DNA from: Patiria miniata
Taxonomy: Eukaryota; Echinodermata; Asteroidea; Valvatida; Asterinidae
Assembly (NCBI RefSeq): GCF_015706575.1
Contig: NW_024037053.1
Span: forward strand, 3,224,001-3,288,000
Reading direction: 5' to 3'
DNA: 64,000 nucleotides
Shown here piece by piece: positions 48,866 to 59,585 of this stretch. Position 1 is the first letter of the stretch; every line of letters begins with the position of its first letter. The notes beneath the pieces were generated by a model. The model was given only the letters and a program-made list of their open reading frames with translations, was not told the origin of the DNA and searched no databases. Position numbers and translations under genes: made by a program.

Positions 48866-49442
48866 CTGCAACCAGACAAAAAGACAAAAAGGTAACCTGG
48901 TGGTCAGAACTGTGCAAGAACGGCCGCAACAGGAAATCCATAAAATAGGTTCTGAGGAGGGAACATACGGGTTTTATATGTCTCCCGTTTCAGGAAATGT
49001 TAAAAATATCACACATGACAAATATTGAAAAACTCGATTCCATAAGTCATACTTTTACAGGTGTGTAATAACACGAATCCTACATACAAGGACGAACGAC
49101 TGTTCTGAGCTCCAGTACAAAATGCATGGAACGGATTTACCGTCCCTTAATTGGTTGGACGCGTGATTATGGGCCTTAATACCTGTTGGCATGTTAATCG
49201 CAAATATTCCAGGTGTGCCATTTTGTCGGCTTTTCGCATGACATTTAAACGGAAATTCATTAAACTTTAAGCAAAACCACTCCTTAAGTATGCTTGAAGT
49301 ATTAATAAAATAAATACTTCAGGATATAACAGATGGCATTGTGTAGTTTTTGTCGTCATAGATGGATGAAGTACATGTATTTACCAAATGTCAAATGTGA
49401 CACCTTTTGCGAGAACACTGTTTATCCAAATCTCGTTTTCTA
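48866..49442. other. Upstream of the visible MSH5 exons, unassigned
   Basis: Would be intron 1 or promoter-proximal DNA. No start codon with a phase-0 donor could be supported. Confidence 0.35.
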
Positions 49443-49628
49443 CAGGGGTGTGAGTGACCGCTGATAAAAATAGCTGAAAACAGCTGAAAAAGGTGTAAAA
49501 AAAAGCTGAACTTAGGAATTCACCTATACTTTTGTACAGAGCAAGTCAGGGAAAATGCTGAAAAAAAACCTGAAGTCCAAAACCAACAAAGCTGAAATCA
49601 GCTTTAAAGCTGAGATTTCACACCCCTG
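49443..49628. mobile_element. Small hAT-like non-autonomous element
   Basis: Ends CAGGGGTGTGAGTGACCGCT and TCACACCCCTG are inverted, with repeated AGCTGAAA inside. The TIR start CAGGGGTGTGA is typical of hAT elements; the 8-bp duplication is imperfect. Confidence 0.7.
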
Positions 49629-50264
49629 TTTTTAATTAGGCTTTCATCATAAGGTTTTAGAGAGATGTGATCCCGAACCGATAAAACAAATGCATCATTT
49701 CGTATTTCATTTTAAAGCCAGAGATATTGTGCTTGGCGTTAACATGGTTATGTAGTTACCACTTATCAGAATTCAATAATAAAGCCAGAAAACGTAGGAT
49801 CATGAATATTCAAAAATATAATGACATGTAGATGGCCTGACAGATCGAGCGCAGAGCCCTGCAAATTTGAAAGCCACCGCGCGCAGTGTGAAGTGGTTAA
49901 GCTGTCTGGGTCTTTGTTGACAAGTTTTCATGGTAATTGCCACCTGTACGAGACGTTATGGTTAATCCTTGTGTGTAGGATCCGTGTTAATTATAACAAG
50001 GATCAATATCATAGCTCTACTAACCACAGAATTCAATGCTTACGTCATCATTCTGTGCTAAAAACACTAGCTGAAAAAATTTCACGCTAACCCTGCAAGC
50101 ACAGAATCCTTAGTTACAGGATACTGGTACATGCCCATAAGCCAAAACTCCTAGCTAACCTGCAAAATACGTTAACCGTAAGCACAAAATTTTCAGCAAT
50201 CAGTAAGCGGGAACTGTTTCGCTAATGGTAAACAGAGCCATGAAATTGGGCCCAACAATGGTAT
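49629..50264. other. Unassigned
   Basis: AT-rich; no gene or family recognised. Confidence 0.4.
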
Positions 50265-50795
50265 TTATTAAAGGGAATGTACAACATTTGCTCTTGTTGC
50301 AATTTTTAGTAGTAAGTGGATTTGGAGGATTAGAATGAAATAGCAAATATTGCTAAAATGACTTGTTGCACGTTTTGGGCTTGAAGATGCTGGAAAAACC
50401 AAGAAAAACATCAAGATCTTCTAGTCTGGTTCCTTGACCCCACTTAAGATTAAATGGAGCAGTTTGTCGACTTTAGGGAATTGTAAGGTCAGAGAATCGG
50501 TCAGGCAGGCTTGTACCCCTTCACAGGTGTGTGATCGATTGCAAAGAAAATGCAGAAAAACTAATTCTGAAAAATTAAGAGCAGTTTTTGAAAAAAGCCA
50601 GTTTTCTCCAATGCTGGTCGGCTGACCAGCATTGGAAAAATACCAGTTTTCTTGAAAATGTCAGCACACCAGGAGCCATGATTTTACAAGGTGCTTTAGA
50701 ATGTCATTCCCTAACAATCCAGTAAGATATTTTGTGATAATTTGATCATTTCGTTTTTGATGCTTGCAAATGTTGTATCTTTCCTTTAAGGCCCT
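50265..50795 (+). mobile_element. TIR element, family T2, copy 1
   Basis: Ends AAAGGGAATGTACAACATTTG and CAAATGTTG..CCTTTAAG are inverted. Shares GATGCTGGAAAAACCAAGAA, AGTCTGGTTCCTTGAC and ACACCAGGAGCCATGATTTT with 62255-62760. Carries an 11-bp-stem hairpin (CCAATGCTGGT with ACCAGCATTGG) at 50608-50635. Non-coding. Confidence 0.9.
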
Positions 50796-51564
50796 GCTCA
50801 ATCCAAGTTATTGAAATGCATTATTTCATGGTTTCAGTTTACGGTTCAATTTTATTTCAATTTAAAGTTTCAATGCATGAGGAAGTTTTTCTCCAACTTT
50901 TCCAATTCAATGAAATGATTTCTCTTTTACCTATTTCCCCGTTACATATTTCCCCGTTTCATGATCAATTTAATTTCAATACAAATTTTTATGCAAGTAG
51001 CAATTTCCTTCAATGGAAGCAAATATTAAATTTCATTGATACACATTTTCTTTTGTACGGTGAACCAAATTCGGTGTAAAGTAAAAACATATATTTGTAA
51101 AGCAGGAAATACATATAATTAGAACGAAAACAGAAACACAGAAACTGTTTCTGATTCTATTTATTTCATGAAAACAGGAGTTGAAAAGAAAAAAACACAC
51201 GTACACAAGCATGTTTGTAAGCTTCATGACAGAAATTAGTCAAAACAAAACCAGGAAAATGTTTCTAAACAACAACCGGGTGTGAAAAAAATGTTGGCAT
51301 AAACAACATGCTACAAAAAAAATCCCCAGGTCTGGATGTTAAGGAGTAGTGTTAGTCAGTCCATGGGTTACTAGAACAGGAAGGAACTCAAACGATGTGT
51401 TTTGTAAAACACGGCAAGAGACCTTTTTTCTGAAAGCAATTTGGACAGCTTTTTAACTTTCTACGTTGGTACACTTCTTCACAGCTGGCCAGCGATTTTA
51501 CTTTGTTTAAAGGACTATGCAAAAATCGGCTACTAAAGACAAATTAAGGCCTCCAGTGGTTAAA
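50796..51564. other. Unassigned AT-rich DNA
   Basis: No gene or repeat family recognised. Confidence 0.4.
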
Positions 51565-51790
51565 GATGCACTCCCCGAAAAATAAAATTTGTTTTTTCAA
51601 TTGTTTTTTTCCCTAGCATTATACAAGTTTTTCACTTTTATTTGGAACGAAATATGGAATGAAAAAATCCACCGACATTTAGTTAATTATTTCTTCACAA
51701 CTTTCAACTTATTTACAGCCTGACATTTGTGCGCAAAATAAAAACCTTTTTCAGAGGGTTGCTGAAAGCCCAAAAATTGGGAGGGGGGGG
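51565..51790. mobile_element. Interspersed repeat copy 1 (pairs with 61258-61530)
   Basis: Shared blocks: GACATTTAGTTA..TTATTTCTTCAC, CTTTTTCAGAGGGTTGC and GCCCAAAA.TTGG. Same orientation in both copies. Followed by a G tract at 51782-51795. Confidence 0.75.
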
Positions 51791-51914
51791 GGGGGAGTAG
51801 AACAAGACATGATACATATTGAAAATTTGTTAGGATAAGTGAATTCTACTGGAAGAAACACAAATTGAACCTTAAAAAAAAATGAGCTTAAATTTTTGAT
51901 TTTTTTTACAAATT

Positions 51915-52135
51915 TATGGAGCCCTGCATACTCAGTGTTGTTCAAGAGCTGGCCAGGAAAAAAAAATCACAAGCTTGTTTGGGACTCGAACCGGTCATCT
52001 CCTGGTTACTAGTGCAGATGTGTTAACAACTCCACTGCCGAGCTTGCTAGGGTCAGCTGATCAGTTGAGACATCTGCACTAGTAAGCAGTAGGTGAAGGG
52101 TTCAAGTCCAGCCCAAGCGAGCTCACAGGGTGTCT
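51915..52135. mobile_element. Inverted pair of tRNA-like SINE copies (family B)
   Basis: A minus-strand copy (TTGGGACTCGAACCGG at 51979) and a partial plus-strand copy (GGGTTCAAGTCCAGCCC at 52098) are joined through the inverted strings TACTAGTGCAGATGTGTTAA and GACATCTGCACTAGTA. Same arrangement as at 44.25-44.5 kb. Confidence 0.7.
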
Positions 52136-52239
52136 GACAGCAATGCGAAAATAAAAGCAAGTCCGTCCCAAGCCAACATGGCCCATCAGGCCGTTGTATG
52201 CGGTTTCCTTGGCATGAAACAACTGGGGGTATTTCTACT

Positions 52240-52435
52240 CCCCCTGGATGGGATGCCAGTCCATCACAGGTTGGTCCCCACTAAATGCCGGTACCCATTT
52301 ATACTCCTGGGTGGAGAAAGGCAGGTGGAGGTTAAGTGGCTTGCCCAAGGACACAACACACGGCCATCAACAAGATTCGAACCCCTGACCCTCTGATTGT
52401 GAGTTACGAACCCTAACCACTTGGCCACACTCCCC
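52240..52435 (-). mobile_element. tRNA-derived SINE
   Basis: On the minus strand the head GGGGAGTGTGGCCAAGTGG has an A box, then B box GGGGTTCGAATC. The body has CTTGGGCAAGCCACTTAAC and TCCACCCAGGAGTATAAATG; the end is GATGGACTGGCATCCCATCC. Same family as 8890-9075. Confidence 0.85.
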
Positions 52436-52589
52436 ACTACAATAATAAGTATAAAGTGCTGATGTAATGACATCGATGAAAGGCAAAAGCCACTATCTCC
52501 CGGATGCCAAAATTGAATTATACAAGATGTATACAGAGCAAGTTATCTTAACTTGGGTACACAGCTCCTAGCCTCACTTCATATTCCCT

Positions 52590-52760
52590 GGTGGCCAACT
52601 CTCCTCGTCTGCGTTAAATAAGCCTGACAGCTCAGTCCTTAAACAATAGTTATTTCCCTCCGACTAATTAATTGTCCAATGATAAACAAGTGCGGAGGGT
52701 CACACAGCTCGGCTCACACAGCTCGCTGTGAGAGCACCTTGGGGGAGGGGGGTGGGGGTG
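52590..52760. promoter_or_regulatory. Enhancer-like island with MEIS, SOX, homeodomain and FOX-type sites
   Basis: CTGACAGCTC at 52624, AACAATAG at 52642, CTAATTAATTG at 52664 and GATAAACAAG at 52681 within 70 bp of unique sequence. This is the densest motif cluster I see. Function is inference. Confidence 0.35.
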
Positions 52761-52974
52761 CGATCGTCTGTAAGATGGCTAGACTGCATCAGTTGAGACA
52801 ATGTACCCTAAGGCCAAGTACCCTCCCTTATCGGTCAAGCTAGTAGAGGTCAGTGTTGAGATAATGAGGTCATGGGGTTAGTGTTTTCTGACTAGAATGA
52901 CTAGCTCAGTGGATAAACAAGTGGAATAAATGGGAGGTATCACCCTCCCCCCCCCCCCCCAATAATATTTGGCA

Positions 52975-53535
52975 TGGGTCCAATGGTTACAGTGTTCAAC
53001 CGATGTGCCATGGTAGTGGGTTGAAACCCCGACATGGAACATGGTGCTTGTGTTCTTGGGCAAGACACTTTACTACAATTGCCTCTCTCCACCCAGGAGT
53101 ATAAATAGGTACCTGTGAGGGTCGAGACAAGATTGTGCTGATGGTTGTGTTCTTGGGCAAGACACTTTACTGCAGTTGCCTCTCTCCACCCAGGAGTATA
53201 AATAGGTACCTGTGAGGGTCGAGACAAGATTGTGCTGATGGTTGTGTTCTTGGGCAAGACACTTTACTACAATTGCCTCTCTCCACCCAGGAGTATACAT
53301 GTAAATGGGTACCTGTGAAGGTAGAGACTAGACTGTGCGGATGCTTGTGTTCTTGGGCAAGACACTTGTATAAATGTATATCTAGATGTATAAATGGGTA
53401 TCTGTGAGGGTAGAGATCAGTCACACTGATCTTGGCTGCCGAAACATTGTCTCGTGGCCTGCTGAACAAGGTTAATAATTGTGAAGTGCTCTGAGACCCA
53501 CATTTGGCGTATAGCGCTCAATTTATAATCTTCAC
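52975..53535 (+). mobile_element. SINE with four tandem 97-bp body modules
   Basis: Head with AATGGTTACAGTG and GGGTTGAAACCCC, then module starts TTGTGTTCTTGGGCAAG at 53048, 53145, 53242 and 53345 (spacing 97, 97 and 103 bp), the last shortened. Tail AATAATTGTGAAGTGCTCTG. Same family and same module boundaries as 39815-40460. A 13-C run lies just before it. Confidence 0.9.
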
Positions 53536-53679
53536 ACTTTATCATTATTGTTGAACTGAACAACTGATAAAAATAATGTCAGATATTTAAATATAAATCA
53601 TACACTCTTAAGCTTTTTAGAACTAAACCTATCAGCATTATATTCCCACTTCTCTCAAAGGGCTGTGAGAGAATAAAAA

Positions 53680-53770
53680 CACAAGTTTGCTCTGACATAT
53701 GACTCAAACCCGCAACATATGTCCTTACTACTCGACCACCAAGCTTACCGGAATCAGCTGGCTGGCCATA
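53680..53770 (-). mobile_element. tRNA-like SINE head (family B)
   Basis: Complement shows CTTGGTGGTCGAGTAGTAAG and GCGGGTTTGAGTCATATG. Decayed. Confidence 0.6.
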
Positions 53771-55478
53771 ATGAATCTCATTCTATAATCTCTTAAATTC
53801 CCCTTGTTTTAAAAATGATTTATCCGGCACTCAATATACATTTTTACGATTCAACTTTCATAACCACAAAACTCTTCCTTGAATAAAACTCCCCAACATG
53901 ACATCACGTCGCGCCACATGTTCTGCGTTAGACCAATCCAGAAAATGCCCCAATCGCACAAACCATCTCTGTAACTGTTTTGTTTCGAGCCCCTTCTCCA
54001 GTTTCCATATTTGTACGGCACCTCTGGGGTCACAGAAGTGATTAGGCAAATTGGTTTATAGCCACAATTTTTTTTTTCTTTCTCTTCAGGACGAGGCAAT
54101 TTTTTTTTGAGCCGGTGTCGCCCAGGTGCACTTGTGATTGAAGTTCCTGAAGTGAAATCTGAAACTTCCTGCCCAGCCACCTACAACTTGAGCCGCACAT
54201 ATTCCACGGGAGAAACTTTAAGACCTGGGCACATTTTCATGCCACGTGACTTTTTCTTCTGCCCCCCCCCCCTCCGGAACCATCGGTCATTTTGCGGAGA
54301 CTGCAGGTGGTAAGCGCAGCACCGAGCACGCTTATTTTCAGGGGCTGAATTTGCTTAGAACGGTGGCAAAACAATGGAACATCGGCACAAGCTTTAAAGG
54401 GCCATGACATGAGTTTTACATGGGCCCATATTTCGTGCAACTTTCTGCTCCTCTTAAATGTATGAAACTATTTGACATCCTTTTTTGGTTAATTTTATTG
54501 AAAAGTGCACTTCTTTAAACATTTAAAAACGGCCATGCTTTTCCTGACAGTTTGAACGCTGTTGCTGTGATGTCATTTCAGGAAGACACTTTTCAGTTTA
54601 GGGTTTTCTGTTCAAATTGTGATCCCAAATTTGCTCACTGAAAACATTTGTGAGACAACTTTGCTCACTGGCCTACTGTCGTGTACTTAAACAACGACAA
54701 AATACCAACGAAAACAAAATTTAAGACAGCAAAGTATAAAAAAAGTCTGGCAACTTTTTGTGCTGAAATAGCTGTATCATTGAGGTTTCTGCATGATGTG
54801 ACATCACACTTTTGCTCATGAATATGCAAATTTGCATTAGCATCAAAACTAAAAAGGCACCAAAATGCCCTTATACATTTTTTAAAATGGCAACATGAAA
54901 ATGAGGTTAAATGGGACACAAAGGTGCATTAACGTGTACGAGGACTGCATTAAAATATTACCGGCTAAACAGAAATTAGCAAAATTCTGCTTCTAGTGTA
55001 ATGTCTCCTAACTTAGTTGCAATCTAAATGTGCAAGTCATTGTTTGGTCAATGTTTCCCCCCCAAAATAAAATACTGCTGTGCCAACTTTTCATTCATTC
55101 ATCACACGATGACAACATGTTTGTTTTCCGTAGTAACTCCTTTCAGTTATTCCTAAACACATTTCATACCTTTACTCGTACAAACTTCATTGCGAAAATG
55201 AAAGGAACAAATATTTATTCTTGATGGTGACCATGTTCAAGAATATTGAATCGTCCATAGTTTTGCTTTCTCAAAGCATGTTGGTGTAAACTATAAAGAT
55301 CCCCGAAAGTGGAAGCGTTTTAAGTGAAGTTTCACAATGAAAGGCAGAAGTCAAACCGTTACATGACCCCCTGCAACACCATACATTGATTACATCTTGA
55401 AAACATTTTTTGTTTCTCAAACCAAGTTTTTGAAAGTGAAGAGGGCGAACCTATCAAGAGGATTTGACAGGATATTAT
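53771..55478. other. Unassigned
   Basis: 53850-54330 is GC-richer unique DNA; a minus-strand open frame of 109 codons (53851-54180) with several Trp shows no domain I know. 54390-54950 is AT-rich, possibly an old repeat. Confidence 0.3.
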
Positions 55479-55923
55479 GTGACCCGCTCCACTAAAACAA
55501 GGGTATTATGTCACAAAAAGTGAAATTTGAGTTTATGGTCAAGAAGCCAACAACGTAAGCCTTCATCTGGTATCATAGAGCTCCATAGCCCCTCCCATTT
55601 TTGGAGATATGATGTATTTGCATATTAATTACTTCCTTGGAGTTCGAATTACATTGTTTTGTACACAACAGAGAAAACTGGCTTTGAAATAGCTGGCTCT
55701 GTTGTAGATATGGGCACTACATGTATGCACTCAAAATTGTTGTTTCTTCCCCCACTTCAACATTTCTGTGAATGAACCCTGAAACTTTAGGTTTTTAAGA
55801 TGTCACTCATGACAAAAAATGAAAATCTCATTTAGACAAAATGTTCACCCTCTCATTGAGCGGGCCATTACACGATAATGCACAGCGCGACTTAATACCC
55901 TTTTTTTTCGTGGAGCCGGTCAC
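55479..55923. mobile_element. Non-autonomous TIR element, 445 bp
   Basis: Ends GTGACCCGCTCCAC and GTGGAGCCGGTCAC are inverted, followed inside by AAGGGTATTA in both arms. No coding capacity. Confidence 0.8.
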
Positions 55924-56661
55924 AAATGTTGACAAGGATTGATCTTTCTAGAACGATCCTGGTCGAAACAAGTTCCAAAAGATGATTCATTAAAGTAATC
56001 ATGTGAAGAAATGAGCTGCGCGCTGGCTTCTTAACGCTACGCTAACTTTTATCAGTCCTTAATCACTCTCCAGTCAACTTTAAGTTCCGACTTTCCGAAC
56101 ACCATATGATTCCAATTGGGCTGGCAGCCTATTTTTTTTTTTAACAAGATAGTCACCATGTCCTGGAGGCCCGGTGATGAACCCCCCTCCCCCCTCTCTC
56201 CCCGATATGCTTGGTTGCTACAACGCCTCGCAGGCACGTTTCATGCTTCGTTTACCTATAATTCTCTGTTCCTTGCTGGCGATCCCTTCCTTCGTCTGGG
56301 GCCGCCGCGTACCGGAGACAAGCCGGACTGAGTTATATTGAGTAATCCCCGACAATTTATAGAATGGGTTCATCAGTTATAAGTTGTCTTTCTCCTTGTT
56401 TGAGTGCAGGTAGATTGTGGTGTGTGTATGACCCCACCCCACCCCTCCCCTTTGGTTGGTCGATGTAGGTTAATGACTTGTGTTCAAAGTACATCCGAGG
56501 TGACATTGGGGTCTCTGACTGTTAAAGGTTGTCTGTGATGCAATACATATGTACAATGTTTTCTTTGCTTCTTTCAGAGTGCAGGTGCACTGGTTAAACA
56601 GAAATTTAGTCAACTGTTGCTGTGAAAACTGCCAAGGTTCTGAATGCCATGAAGCTTAAAA
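55924..56661. other. Unassigned
   Basis: 56150-56340 is GC-richer and non-repetitive; I looked for the missing first MSH5 exon here and found no start codon with a matching phase. Confidence 0.35.
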
Positions 56662-56945
56662 TGCCATGGTCCTGTGGTTACGGTGTTTGACTCATGTACG
56701 ATGGTGCATGGTTCGAACCCCGCCAGGAACATGGTGTTTGTGCCCTTGGGCAAGACACTTAACTACAATTGCCTCTCTCCACCCAGGAGTATGAATGGGT
56801 ACCTGTGAGGGTAGAGGACCGAATGTGTGCTGATATCGGCTGCCGCGTGGTCTTGTGGCCTGATGAACGGGGTAATAATTGCAAAGTGCTTTGAGATTGT
56901 TGATACGATGGAAAGCTCTAAAAGCTTTACAATTTATTTACTTTT
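56662..56945 (+). mobile_element. tRNA-derived SINE, single-module form
   Basis: Head GTCCTGTGGTTACGGTG with B box GGTTCGAACCC, body GGGCAAGACACTTAACTAC and CTCTCCACCCAGGAGTATGA, tail AATAATTGCAAAGTGCTTTG. It is the unexpanded relative of the loci at 39.8 and 53.0 kb. Confidence 0.87.
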
Positions 56946-57118
56946 TATTATATTTTATAAATTTCTACTAATGCTGTTGAGCAGTTAAGAGCCAATGTAA
57001 AAAAAAAATTTCCCCCAATTTTCACACACGATTGACAATGAGGAATCTGTTGTGCACTGGGCAGAACTGTTATGGTTACAATGCATGGATACAAGGATAT
57101 ACACAGCTGCCCCCTTTT

Positions 57119-57135
57119 TTGGGGGGGGGGGGGGG
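57119..57135. repeat. Poly(G) tract
   Basis: Run of G broken by one A, in otherwise unassigned DNA (56946-57423). Confidence 0.85.
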
Positions 57136-57423
57136 AGGGGTTGGTCCTCACTCCCTTTTGCGACATTTAAACCCCTACACTCTCTGGCATATTTGCCAGG
57201 ACAGAAACCTTTCTGAAATCCTCTATAATTCTGCACTTTGCAGGAAATCAATGGCACATTATTTTTTTTACTTCAACTACATGTACCATAAAAAAAAAAT
57301 GCATGTTTTAAACTGAACATATGGCTAGGGTCTACCTTCCTGAATCCTGGAAAATATTCCCTATGGATTTAAAAGGATTTGTGAAGGTTAAGGTTGATAA
57401 ATTTCAGAAATGGTTCCGGTAAC

Positions 57424-57949
57424 TTAAAGGTATAGTCCATCATTTGTAATTTGTGCATTTTGTTCGTTTGAAGCAACAAAAGTGCTCAAGATCTAAAGAA
57501 GGGTGCTGAACAACTAACCTGATGAAGTTTCAGCTCGGCTTTAGCTGTAAATTTCGAGAAAAACAACATTCTAGGATCTCGATTTCAAATCAAAAGTTGC
57601 TGAATCATGTTTTAAATTGGGCCTGAATTCAGCGTCTCAGACATGTTCTCATGGAGCCGATTGCAGCTACGCGATGTCGCGCACTGATCCGACGAATTAT
57701 AGCAACCGCGCGGGCGTGTGCTTGCGCGCGCTTCGCCTAATAAAAAAGAAAACTACTAATTTGAATTTTAAGAAGCACCGTTGGAAAGGCCTTCTTTAGT
57801 TAATTTCTTCAAAATGACAGCTTGCCAGAAAGAATAATTTCACAGGGAGTTTAGCCCCTTTACTATCTTTCACCCAAGTATGTTTTACAACTATTATTAC
57901 GCCAGTTACTTTTTGGAAAGCTGCAAATGATGGACTCTGGCTTTAAAGT
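57424..57949 (+). mobile_element. 0.55-kb TIR element, family T1, copy 2
   Basis: Starts TTAAAGGTATAGTCCATCAT and ends GCAAATGATGGACTCTGGCT. Internal GAGCCGATTGCAGCTACGCG and ATTTCACAGGGAGTTTA match the copies at 32880 and 59036. Confidence 0.9.
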
Positions 57950-59035
57950 ATGTGAAGGGAACATGAGGTGTAGCATGGGTATTAGATTGGCAAGATTTGA
58001 GAGTTACATTTGTGTCTGGATCTTGCAGATGTACGGTAAGTTGAACACAATGGCATTGATTCAGCACTCCACAATTCTGAATGAGTGCCAAGCTGCACCC
58101 TCAATCAAGACGAATTCCTGCATGCGCAACTCTCCCCACCCTCTCCCCCACCCCCATCCCCACACCCTCTCCTTCTTAAATCAGACCACCTTCAGCTAAG
58201 AGCAACAACACCCCCCCCCCCCCGACCCCCCAGCCAGAGTATCCATCTCTCACTACCCCAACCTCAGTCACACTCTGTCAGTCAGCAAAACGATAGGATA
58301 CCCGTCCGCCAACGTTTCGGCAGAGTGTTTGGGCCCGCTGGCAAGTTACTGGTCCCCCCTCCGCTCCCCCCCTTCTCTCCAAATCCACACTGATTTGGGT
58401 AATGACAGACTCAGCGCTGATGAGTCATCTCAACTCGCCGAGGAAATTGCGATCCCAAAAGTGCAAGCCAGTGCTGGGACGAGAAAAGAAACAACAAGCT
58501 CCCCAGGATTTTGGTTGCGGTTGGCCGCAGAAAAGAGTTGAAAAAGACTAGAATTTTAAGACGGATCTTTCGGCTGCATTTTGATACGCCGGAGGGTCAG
58601 TCTTGTCTTTTGGCTCCGCGCCGGGATTATCCGTGACAACGCTGAAACAAAGCCAAAGTTTTGGAAAGGCATCAAAAGCTTCTCTCTAAGCTTCTCAACA
58701 AATCAAAGATGACAACCTCAACCCTACATCTGTAATTAAGACAGATGGATTGTTTTCATATACTGTGTCAAGTTGTTTTTTTTACAAATTTGTACGAACA
58801 TTCAGGAAATTCATTCTATCGATCTACATTATGAATTGGGCATTCCAATTTTTTCCACCCCCCCCAAGTTTCTCTGACAAAATTTGCATTAAACACTATT
58901 TTTGAAATTGTGACAAATTTTTTTCAGCCTCTTCCTCTTTTTTTTTTTTTAATGCTGATTAACTCTTTAGTGAAAAAAATACGGGATTTCCTTCCAAAAA
59001 TATAAATTCTGAGGAATTTGATTAATCATTTAATC
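57950..59035. other. Unassigned, with C-rich runs and a unique GC-rich stretch
   Basis: 58130-58390 is rich in C tracts; 58390-58720 is unique with short open frames. At 58033 the plus strand has TTGCAG before ATGTACG and GTAAGT, a chance-looking micro-exon. No gene called. Confidence 0.3.
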
Positions 59036-59585
59036 AAAAGTACATCATTTGCAGCTATCAAAAAAGAAACTGACAAAATTATTGTTGAAAAACATACTTG
59101 GTTCAAAGATAGTAATGTCACTAAACTCCCTGTGAAATTTTTCTTTCTGGCATGCTGTCATTTTGAAGAAAACAATAAAAGAAGGTCATTTCCAAAGATG
59201 TGTCTAAAGACGCATTTTTGGAAATTTCCGTTAGTTCGTTTATAATTTGGCGAAGCCGTGAATGAGTGCACGCAAGCGTTGACACAATGCACACGCGTGC
59301 GCGATTGCTATTATTCTTCGGTTCTGTGCGTGACACCGCGTAGTTGCAATCGGCTGAATGAGAATGTGTCCCGGACGCTGATTTCAGGCACAATTCAAAA
59401 ACTGACTCAGCAACTTTTGAATTGAAATCGAGATCCTAGAATGTTGTTTTTCTTGGAATATACAGCATTCACTGAGCAAAACTTCATCAGGTTAGTTGTT
59501 AAGCACCCTTCTTTAGATTTTGAGAACTTTTGTTGCATCAAACAAAAAATGCACAAATGACAAATGATGTACTCTACCTTTAAAC
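59036..59585 (-). mobile_element. 0.55-kb TIR element, family T1, copy 3
   Basis: Reverse orientation relative to copies 1 and 2: AAACTCCCTGTGAAATTTTT, CGCGTAGTTGCAATCGGCTG and GATGTACTCTACCTTTAAA. Only about 1.1 kb from copy 2. Confidence 0.9.

Noticed and set aside
49130..49220. Candidate first MSH5 exon on the minus strand (ATG frame MPTGIKAHNHASNQLRD with donor GTAAAT)
   Set aside because: It ends in phase 1, whereas the next exon (48742-48865) needs phase 0; no similarity to the acidic MSH5 N-terminus.
49740..49810. Candidate first MSH5 exon (MILRFLALLLNSDK with donor GTAACT)
   Set aside because: It ends in phase 2, and the frame would break.
53851..54180. 109-codon minus-strand open frame rich in Trp
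   Set aside because: No domain recognised, a second frame is open over the same stretch, and there is no splice context.
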